Of a DNA stretch of 33,161 nt, positions 1 through 5,122 are shown piece by piece. The DNA is from a virus. Below the pieces are notes generated by a model. The model did not search any database, was not told where the DNA came from, and saw only the letters and a list, made by a program, of their open reading frames with translations. The DNA is taken from positions 1 through 33,161 of IMG/VR virus record IMGVR_UViG_3300025889_012374. The stretch is one strand, 5' to 3'. Within the stretch, counting starts at the first letter, position 1. The number at the start of each line of letters is the position of its first letter. The position numbers and the translations under genes were made by a program.

Positions 1-134
1 TCAACTCGTGCACAAAACTTACCATCTTCGGTTGCTTTGGCAACATAGTCTTGTTCGTCTGCTTGTACAGGTTGAGCAACAAGTGATGCTGCGAAAATAA
101 CACCGCTACATGCGGCAAGGATTTCTTTTTTCAT
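1..134 (-). CDS. Partial small secreted protein (possible DUF3718 type)
   Basis: The reading frame starts at ATG 134 with an AAGGA Shine-Dalgarno about 8 bases upstream and runs off the window edge after 44 codons, so the C-terminus is missing. The start MKKEILAAC is followed by a hydrophobic stretch and an AxA-type signal peptidase site (VQA before DEQD, near residue 26), so export to the periplasm is predicted. The mature part (DYVAKATEDGKFCARV) loosely resembles the start of DUF3718 proteins, small exported proteins of marine gammaproteobacteria with a conserved Cys. That family link is a guess from memory of the pattern. The gene lies 10 bases after the hsp20 stop and is probably on the same transcript. 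Signal peptide and open frame are directly seen; function is unknown. Confidence 0.6.
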   Translation of the reverse strand, partial: MKKEILAACSGVIFAASLVAQPVQADEQDYVAKATEDGKFCARV

Positions 135-144
135 TTTAACGTCC

Positions 145-576
145 TTAGTGAGATTTGATTTCTATCTTTCTCGGACGCTGTTCTTCGGGCAGTTCTACTC
201 TGAGTTTGATCACAAGTAAACCGTTGACGAATTCAGCTCCATCAACGACAACGTGCTCGGCTAACCTAAAAGTCTCCACGAACTTTTTAGTTGTAATTCC
301 TTTATGAAGATAGGTCTTACCAACTTCTTCTTCAGGATTACCACGAATGATCAGAACACCTGGCTTTGCCTCGATCTCTAGATCTTTCTTCTTGTAACCA
401 CCAAGTGCAAATTCCATGGCATATTCTTCATCACTATACTTTACGATATTGTGACGAGGAAAACCCTTTTCGTTTGCGCCAACGGCAGTTAATTTTTCGA
501 TCTCATCCCAGACATGGTCGAAACCAATGAAACGAGAATGTGGAAATGAAAACACTTTCGTGCGTGTATTAACCAT
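145..576 (-). CDS. hsp20: Small heat shock protein Hsp20 (alpha-crystallin family)
   Basis: ATP-independent holdase chaperone that binds unfolding proteins in the cytoplasm. The 143 residues match the bacterial family length. An N-terminal arm (1-45) with FPHSRFIGFD is followed by an alpha-crystallin domain (about 46-128), including the AEFVNGLLVIKL signature (114-125), and a C-terminal tail with the I-x-I oligomerisation motif (IEI, 138-140). The start is fixed by a perfect AGGAGG six bases upstream. Hsp20 genes are common in T4-like marine cyanophages, where a role in virion protein folding is inferred. The gene has its own sigma70-type promoter and a structured leader that may be a temperature sensor. 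It is followed closely by a secreted-protein gene. Confidence 0.96.
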   Translation of the reverse strand: MVNTRTKVFSFPHSRFIGFDHVWDEIEKLTAVGANEKGFPRHNIVKYSDEEYAMEFALGGYKKKDLEIEAKPGVLIIRGNPEEEVGKTYLHKGITTKKFVETFRLAEHVVVDGAEFVNGLLVIKLRVELPEEQRPRKIEIKSH

Positions 577-581
577 AATTG

Positions 582-636
582 CCTCCTAATCTTTTAGCAA
601 GGTTGTTGTCTAACGCTCGGACCATTCCGCAGCGTC
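582..636 (-). promoter_or_regulatory. hsp20 5' UTR with ROSE-like RNA thermometer candidate
   Basis: The predicted leader of about 60 nt holds two structures. First, a 9-bp hairpin with one bulged G and an AUGG loop (635-613: ACGCU-g-CGGA / UCCG-AGCGU), starting almost at the expected transcript 5' end. Second, CCUUGCU (602-596) faces the Shine-Dalgarno AGGAGG (587-582) across an 8-nt A-rich loop. Pairing is C-G, C-G, U-A, U-G, G-G, bulged C, U-A. This reproduces the U(U/C)GCU anti-Shine-Dalgarno arrangement that defines ROSE thermometers upstream of bacterial hsp20 genes. An alternative UUGC/GCAA pairing (600-597 with 582-579) would also hide the ribosome site. The sequence and complementarity are seen; thermoregulation is inferred. 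Confidence 0.65.
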
Positions 637-643
637 GATACTA

Positions 644-672
644 TATATACACTTTTTCGTTTTAAAAGTCAA
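644..672 (-). promoter_or_regulatory. Sigma70-type promoter for hsp20
   Basis: On the minus strand, TTGACT (672-667) is followed after exactly 17 bases by TATATA (649-644). Transcription should start near 637, at the foot of the leader hairpin. The -35 box overlaps the stop codon of the upstream cupin-like gene. This would let hsp20 be transcribed by unmodified host RNA polymerase, independently of the long replication operon. Confidence 0.65.
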
Positions 673-1166
673 ACATATAAACTTGGATCTGGATTTCCTT
701 CTACACCAAAAGAAAAAGTGCATCTAGATTGTTTTGGTGATATGTGGTGTTCTGTTCCTCTAGGAATATAAACATATCTACCAGGAGTCAGGCACGTCTT
801 ATCACTAGCAACAGTTATATCAACCTCTCCCAAAACCTGTAATAAAAACACATCCATTCCATCCCTATGCAGAGGATAACTTTGTGTGTTTCTACCAACA
901 CCAATAAATGCTATATTCGTAATATTATTTTTATAGAATATAGTTTCCATTTCAGCAACAATTTGTTTTGCAAACTTTGGTGCTGAAGGTCTTTGGTGAA
1001 AAGAATTCAAACTGATTCTAAACTTATCGTGATTTCTATCGTACAGATTTTCAGGGTGCGTATCTAGAAGATAGATTAATTCTTTCCAAGAAAAATCATT
1101 AAGGAGCATTGATCCCCAAAAGTGTTTTTTCTCGGCAATGTTTTTTCTTTTTCGATCAAAGATCAT
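669..1166 (-). CDS. Cupin/JmjC-like (Cupin_4-type) protein, possible Fe(II)/2OG oxygenase
   Basis: 165 residues with a double-stranded beta-helix pattern in the C-terminal half. YPLHRDGMDVFLLQVLG (98-114) gives an HxD pair (H100, D102), and PGRYVYIPRGTEHHI (128-142) gives a third ligand (H140 or H141). The spacing and the FLLQVxG and PGxxxYIPxGxxH signatures resemble Cupin_4/JmjC hydroxylases such as the RoxA ribosomal oxygenases. A classic 2OG-binding Arg/Lys is not clearly identified, so it might be a non-catalytic cupin. The first 60 residues have no recognised domain. It begins at ATG 1166, just after the regA stop, without a clear Shine-Dalgarno, so translational coupling to regA is likely. 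Cupin fold is likely; substrate unknown. Confidence 0.7.
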   Translation of the reverse strand: MIFDRKRKNIAEKKHFWGSMLLNDFSWKELIYLLDTHPENLYDRNHDKFRISLNSFHQRPSAPKFAKQIVAEMETIFYKNNITNIAFIGVGRNTQSYPLHRDGMDVFLLQVLGEVDITVASDKTCLTPGRYVYIPRGTEHHISPKQSRCTFSFGVEGNPDPSLYV

Positions 1167-1169
1167 TAA

Positions 1170-1574
1170 TTAATTTTTGTTTCCTATATTATATTTCGGA
1201 AGCAATTCCCATTCATGTTTTTCTTTATGTGAAATTATTTTAATCAATCGTAAAGGAGCGCACTCTAAAGTTTTTCCAGAAACAATTTTTACTAGTCCCC
1301 AATCAGAGAGGAGCGTAGCAATAGTGTTTCTTCTTAGTAAATCATTTTCTTCAATGTTAGATTTTTTACCGTCGAGCAAAAACAACTCTTTGAAATGGAC
1401 AATAAAGTATCTTCCCTGTTTATGTAGAATATGACAGGATTGAAACAGTTTATTTTCTTTTCTAGAAGCAACGCCAATACGAGTTAAAGTCTCACGAACC
1501 TTCAAAAAATCATCGGGTTCATTCAAAGTAACTTCAAGCATTTCTGCCGGAGACCAGAGATTATTTTCTTCCAC
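1170..1574 (-). CDS. regA: RegA translational repressor of early mRNAs
   Basis: RegA binds translation starts of phage early mRNAs and competes with ribosomes. From residue 12 the protein aligns throughout with T4 RegA (122 aa): MLEVTLNEPDDFLKVRETLTR, QSCHILHKQGRYFIVHFKE, LLSDWGLVKIV and the end KHEWELLPKYNIGN. The start is ambiguous. GTG at 1574 overlaps gp62 by 14 bases and has AAAAAGGA about 9 bases upstream. ATG at 1541 matches the T4 N-terminus exactly but has only a weak ribosome site. I list the longer form because of the Shine-Dalgarno; homology favours 1541. The gene lies directly after gp62, as in T4. A plausible target is the gp45 start in this window. Confidence 0.96.
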   Translation of the reverse strand: MEENNLWSPAEMLEVTLNEPDDFLKVRETLTRIGVASRKENKLFQSCHILHKQGRYFIVHFKELFLLDGKKSNIEENDLLRRNTIATLLSDWGLVKIVSGKTLECAPLRLIKIISHKEKHEWELLPKYNIGNKN

Positions 1575-1959
1575 CTTTAAACATCCTTTTTCTAAGTTCA
1601 GTCAATTGATCTTTAGACAAAAGGAATAAAGCTTGCTTGGCTTTTTGGTTGCTATATCCATAGTATTCCTTTACGACTTGCAAATCAGTAATTTCTTGCG
1701 GTTTAGACCACTTAGTAAACCGCTTTCTTTTTCTCAATATATTTAGTAAAAAGTGAAATTGCATCTTCTTGTCTAGGTGACTATGAATATTCATTTCATT
1801 TGCTGCTAAGACAGAATCTTTAAAATAAGAGAAATGCCTATTAATTATATAAGCATTATAATATTTTTCATTAGTCTCATCTAGCATCAAATCTATTTTA
1901 GTATCACTAGCACTTGTAACAAAATCGAATGGCGACAATGTTTTAGATTCGGTCTTCAA
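1561..1959 (-). CDS. 62: gp62 clamp-loader small subunit
   Basis: With four gp44 subunits, gp62 forms the T4-type ATPase that loads the gp45 sliding clamp onto DNA. The 132-aa product has the short cyanophage-type form: SPFDFV near the start, SYFKDSVLAANEMN (44-57), RKRKRFTKWSKP in the middle, VVKEYYGYSNQKAKQAL and an LRKRMFKGG end. T4 gp62 is longer (187 aa), so the C-terminal part is reduced here. The start is TTG 1959; no ATG fits. It overlaps the sulfotransferase-like gene by 17 bases and regA by 14, so expression is probably coupled. Identification rests on remembered similarity to cyanophage gp62 and on position. Confidence 0.93.
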   Translation of the reverse strand: MKTESKTLSPFDFVTSASDTKIDLMLDETNEKYYNAYIINRHFSYFKDSVLAANEMNIHSHLDKKMQFHFLLNILRKRKRFTKWSKPQEITDLQVVKEYYGYSNQKAKQALFLLSKDQLTELRKRMFKGGRK

Positions 1960-2593
1960 TTTTACACCATCCGTTCCTGTAATCTTTTTTATATAATTGT
2001 TTAATTCTAGACACTTGTTCTTCCGTCAAAGAATCATTATACAATTTATCTATGGTTTTATTTAAATGAATATCTGGATTCGTTACAGGTATATCGCAAG
2101 CAGATATCAAAAAGTTAAGCAACTTATCGATTTCATTAATCCAGTAGACTGCATGATAATCATCAGGATTGTCATTGAACCAGGTTTGGGTATAAAAATG
2201 AATGTTCTTGGTTGTTTCATTCTCAATAGAATCTAAAACTTCGTCAATTGTTTTTCCTATTTCTGGAAGATCACGACCGTTTTTAATGTGATTAATACGT
2301 TCCCTAGTTATGTATTCACAGGCAGATTTAAATCTATCTAATGGGTCGCGACGAACAGCAATACGATAACTTCCTTTGCGAAACGGCAAATCAAATTGGT
2401 CTCCATATTGCTGTACTAGTTGATATCGTTCACGTCTGCCTACCCAGGTTTGAGACTTCGTAGATAACGAATGCAATTCTTTTAATGTAGTCATAGCATT
2501 TTTTGGACATAATCTAACATCTACATTATTAGCAAAGTATAGTACATTGTCATAAGGTGACATTTCATATGAACGAGGATCAAACCAAGTCAT
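1943..2593 (-). CDS. Sulfotransferase-like protein (Sulfotransfer_2 type) inside the clamp-loader operon
   Basis: 216 residues with the two PAPS-binding signatures of Golgi-type carbohydrate sulfotransferases. LCPKNAMTTLKEL (28-40) fits the 5'-phosphosulfate loop (PKxxxTxxK), and RRDPLDRFKSACEY (81-94) fits the 3'-phosphate motif (RdPxxRxxSa). The end (LTEEQVSRIKQLYKKDYR) matches the usual helix ending in YxxDY. The family moves sulfate from PAPS to a hydroxyl or amino group of a glycan, lipid or small molecule. The substrate cannot be read here. The ATG overlaps the gp44 stop (ATGA) and the end overlaps gp62 by 17 bases, so it is fully built into the 44-62 operon. T4 has no gene there. Confidence 0.75.
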   Translation of the reverse strand: MTWFDPRSYEMSPYDNVLYFANNVDVRLCPKNAMTTLKELHSLSTKSQTWVGRRERYQLVQQYGDQFDLPFRKGSYRIAVRRDPLDRFKSACEYITRERINHIKNGRDLPEIGKTIDEVLDSIENETTKNIHFYTQTWFNDNPDDYHAVYWINEIDKLLNFLISACDIPVTNPDIHLNKTIDKLYNDSLTEEQVSRIKQLYKKDYRNGWCKIEDRI

Positions 2594-3537
2594 TTAATAT
2601 CAACCGAAGCGATTACTTCTGTAAGACAAGCAACCAAGTTAAGTTCGTGATCTGCAACAAACGCATCTTTATACTGATAGTCTGCAAGTATCAAGACTAG
2701 AGAAGGTATGTGATTACTCTCTACTCGTTGTGACATATTATCATAAAGATTCCTGAATACAGAAGAAGCATCAACGTCAACATTATTGCTGACCCAACTC
2801 CTCATTTTATTGAAATCTTTATTCTTTAAAGCAGCATACAACACGTCATAGTTAGTATCAAATGCGCTAAGTGATTCAATCTTGATAGTATCGCCGCCAA
2901 CACATGCCCGTTGCAACTCATTAATAACTCTGCGCCAATCTGGAGCATGTCGAATTATTAATTCTGCTATGCTTTGACGTTGAGGTTCTGCTACACTAAA
3001 ACCTTCCTGCTGTAAAATAAAACAAGATCTATTAAGAACTTGTTCGCATAAACTAGCAAGAGTTTTCTTGTTAGAATTAAATTCATACACACCACAACGA
3101 GAATGTATAGGTTCAATGATTCTATTCTTGAAGTTACAAGTAAGAATGAATCGGCAGTTATTTGAGAACTCTTCAATAAATCCACGTAGTGCTGGTTGCG
3201 TGGATTGAGGGTTCAAATAATCTGCCTCATCAAGGATGACAACTTTTCTTCCACCAAAGAAAGAAGCAGTAGAGGCAAACCTTTTAATCTTGCCTCTAAG
3301 CGTATCAATGTTTCCTTCTTCAGATCCATTAATCATCAGATAGTCAGCATCAATTTGATTACAGATTGCTTTTGCTACTGTTGTTTTACCTAAACCTGCA
3401 GTACCACTAAACAACATGTTAGGCAAATCGCCAGATTTAACTATATCATTAAAAACTTTTTTTAGTTTATCTGGAAGAATACATTCGTCTATTGTTTCGG
3501 GTCTGTATTTTTCGACCCAAAGAAATTGTTCGCTCAT
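2590..3537 (-). CDS. 44: gp44 clamp-loader ATPase large subunit
   Basis: AAA+ ATPase of the gp44/62 complex that opens gp45 and loads it at primer-template junctions. The 315 residues (T4: 319) start with WVEKYRPETIDECILP, as in T4. Walker A is GTAGLGKT (45-52), Walker B is VVILDEAD (99-106), the sensor-1 region is LTCNF (132-136) and the SRC motif with the arginine finger is at 146-148. The C-terminal collar domain follows. ATG 3537 has only a modest Shine-Dalgarno (UUGAG). An AT-rich stretch lies just upstream, but no convincing -35/-10 pair. The stop overlaps the sulfotransferase start. Confidence 0.98.
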   Translation of the reverse strand: MSEQFLWVEKYRPETIDECILPDKLKKVFNDIVKSGDLPNMLFSGTAGLGKTTVAKAICNQIDADYLMINGSEEGNIDTLRGKIKRFASTASFFGGRKVVILDEADYLNPQSTQPALRGFIEEFSNNCRFILTCNFKNRIIEPIHSRCGVYEFNSNKKTLASLCEQVLNRSCFILQQEGFSVAEPQRQSIAELIIRHAPDWRRVINELQRACVGGDTIKIESLSAFDTNYDVLYAALKNKDFNKMRSWVSNNVDVDASSVFRNLYDNMSQRVESNHIPSLVLILADYQYKDAFVADHELNLVACLTEVIASVDIK

Positions 3538-3582
3538 AAAATCTCAACATAATATAATAAGTAAAGGGTTCAAAAAGAGATT

Positions 3583-3786
3583 TTATTTTTTCTTGCTTTC
3601 CTCTGCAGGTTCAGCAGGTGCATTTTGCTTTTCTTCAAGCAACTGAATTAGAGCAATACATTGATCTCTCAATTGACCAATTGTAGCAAGTTCTTCTCCG
3701 CGAAACCCACCACGTGCTGCGATAGTATCAATTACAGCAACAGTGCTGCGAGTAATTCGATTACCAAGATCTAAGATTTGTTCCAT
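3583..3786 (-). CDS. Conserved small protein between gp45 and gp44, function unknown
   Basis: 67 residues, not assignable to a named family. The N-terminal two thirds are predicted helical (ILDLGNRITRSTVAVIDTIA, then GEELATIGQLRDQCIALIQLLEE). The tail is short, charged and disordered (PAEPAEESKKK). A similar small protein occurs at this site in cyanophage genomes, as far as I recall. ATG 3786 has a good AAGGAA site 7 bases upstream. It lies 19 bases after gp45 and 45 bases before gp44, so it belongs to the replication operon, and a clamp or clamp-loader accessory role is possible but unproven. Confidence 0.8.
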   Translation of the reverse strand: MEQILDLGNRITRSTVAVIDTIAARGGFRGEELATIGQLRDQCIALIQLLEEKQNAPAEPAEESKKK

Positions 3787-3805
3787 TTTATATTCCTTAT
3801 TTGTG

Positions 3806-4492
3806 TTATCGTTCAGTGGCTACCCAATATTCAATTGGTTGTTCTTTGTTTGTGAAATGCGAGATATAACTGTTAGATACTTCAACATCATAATCACCAT
3901 CGATCATTTTAAAGTTGCTAACAAGAAAAGTAAATCTAAAATCGTCAGACTCAAATTCAGCTGGCACTTCGCATACAAAAGCATTTCCAAATTCTTCTTT
4001 GTCTTTTTGTTTTTTGAGTTCAGTAACTTTCAACTCAACTAGATTGTTTCCTTTTGGAGAAACAACCAAGTAATCTAATCCAAACCCAGAAGAACTTTTT
4101 CGAATATAGTTTAGTGTCCTCTTATCTAGTGAAAATTTAAGTTGACATTTTGGCATGACAACTTCTTTATCTGTTGTAGAAGAAGCAACTAGTTCAGGAT
4201 CAATAAAGTAATATGAAGTTCGGTACAACCCGCTCGAATCAGCAATAACAACATGGTTATCGTGAAACGATAATCGCACAGATTCTTGACCAAACATCGT
4301 TAATGCTAAAAGAAACTCATTAAGATCATAGATTCCAAATGTTTGGGGAAAATTTTCTGAGACGTATGCTTTTGCTAATGCTGCTTGTCCAGGTTTAACA
4401 GACTTAATTAAGTTGCCTTGGTTAAAGACAATGTTTGGGTTTATGGTAGCGAAATTTCTAAGAATTTCAACTGTGTCTTTGGAGATTTCCAT
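3806..4492 (-). CDS. 45: gp45 sliding clamp
   Basis: Trimeric DNA polymerase processivity clamp. In T4-like phages it also activates late transcription by tracking DNA and contacting gp55/gp33-bound polymerase. 228 residues equal the T4 length. Recognisable features are MEISKDTVEILRNFATINPN at the start, the VRLSFHDNHVVIADSSGLYRT region and the EYWVATER C-terminus. ATG 4492 is chosen over the in-frame TTG three bases earlier because GAGGAAA sits 7 bases upstream of the ATG. It is the first gene after a strong sigma70-type promoter, and its start region contains a probable RegA target. Confidence 0.97.
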   Translation of the reverse strand: MEISKDTVEILRNFATINPNIVFNQGNLIKSVKPGQAALAKAYVSENFPQTFGIYDLNEFLLALTMFGQESVRLSFHDNHVVIADSSGLYRTSYYFIDPELVASSTTDKEVVMPKCQLKFSLDKRTLNYIRKSSSGFGLDYLVVSPKGNNLVELKVTELKKQKDKEEFGNAFVCEVPAEFESDDFRFTFLVSNFKMIDGDYDVEVSNSYISHFTNKEQPIEYWVATER

Positions 4493-4506
4493 CAAGTTTC
4501 CTCATT
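4490..4506 (-). promoter_or_regulatory. Putative RegA operator at the gp45 translation start
   Basis: The minus strand reads AATGAGGAAACTTGATG across the Shine-Dalgarno and start codon of gp45. T4 gene 44, the best-studied RegA target, has AATGAGGAAATTATG at its start, so ten consecutive bases are identical and placed the same way (from memory of the T4 sequence). RegA is encoded three genes downstream. Repression of gp45 by RegA is inferred from this match. Confidence 0.5.
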
Positions 4507-4520
4507 ATATAAGAATTTAA

Positions 4521-4549
4521 ATTGTATAACATTTCTATTGCTTTGTCAA
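4521..4549 (-). promoter_or_regulatory. Strong sigma70-type promoter for the gp45 operon
   Basis: The minus strand has TTGACA (4549-4544), a 17-base spacer and TACAAT (4526-4521): a perfect -35 and a 5/6 -10 at the ideal distance. The -35 box begins immediately after the stop codon of the upstream oxygenase gene. The predicted start, near 4514, leaves a leader of about 20 nt before the gp45 ATG. It would drive gp45, the 67-aa gene, gp44, the sulfotransferase-like gene, gp62 and regA with host polymerase. Confidence 0.75.
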
Positions 4550-5122
4550 CTACTGCCATGCTGGTCCTCGAAACCAACCAACTAAAGAATATCTAACACC
4601 TTTAGTAACTGGTCTGACTCTATGCCAAGCCATAGAGGGAAATATTGTCACATCACCAGCATCTCTTAGTTTAGCAATAATAGTTCGAATTGGTTGTTCT
4701 TCGTCTTTAAACAAATCGTCTTCATTAAGAATTTCTAGTTCACCGCCAGAAAAATCTTTGGATGAGTTTAGTAAAATTGAAAAACTCACTTTTCGTATAC
4801 TACCGTCGGAAAAGGTGTTGAAGGCATCTTTGTGCCAAGTGTAATGCCCACCATCAGCATAAATTGAAAGTTGAAAATCTTCTAGAGTATCAATCTGAGC
4901 ATTCCATGGTGAGTTTTTAACTAAGGGAGTCACCAAATCTTCTATTTGTTTGTTTCTAAACCAGAAAATTTCTGATTTCCTTGTAGCATTATGTTGCCTT
5001 CCATCGCCAACCATACCAACACTATACATTCCTCCTGTTATTGCAGTTTTAATTAAAAAATCACAAGCATTTTTAGGAATAATTTTTTTATAGTTAAGAT
5101 ATTGTATTCTTGTATTAATCAT
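4550..5122 (-). CDS. 2OG-Fe(II) oxygenase (prolyl 4-hydroxylase/PKHD type)
   Basis: 190 residues with a complete facial triad and 2OG anchor. YTWHKDAF gives H97 and D99, MAWHRVRPV gives H167, and GVRYSLVGWFRG supplies R177 as the probable 2-oxoglutarate ligand. The order FSGGELEI, DAGDVTIFPSMAWHRV is typical of PKHD-type hydroxylases that use O2 and 2-oxoglutarate. Such enzymes are frequent in T4-like cyanophages with unknown substrates; proteins or nucleic acid bases are the usual suggestions. ATG 5122 overlaps the gp46 TGA (ATGA), and the stop touches the gp45 promoter, so it is the last gene of the recombination operon. Confidence 0.9.
   Translation of the reverse strand: MINTRIQYLNYKKIIPKNACDFLIKTAITGGMYSVGMVGDGRQHNATRKSEIFWFRNKQIEDLVTPLVKNSPWNAQIDTLEDFQLSIYADGGHYTWHKDAFNTFSDGSIRKVSFSILLNSSKDFSGGELEILNEDDLFKDEEQPIRTIIAKLRDAGDVTIFPSMAWHRVRPVTKGVRYSLVGWFRGPAWQ

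Noticed and set aside
3538-3582. Promoter before gp44
   Set aside because: AT-rich with a TTGAAC, but the best -10 (TATGTT, 16 bases) is poor; the gp45 promoter is sufficient.
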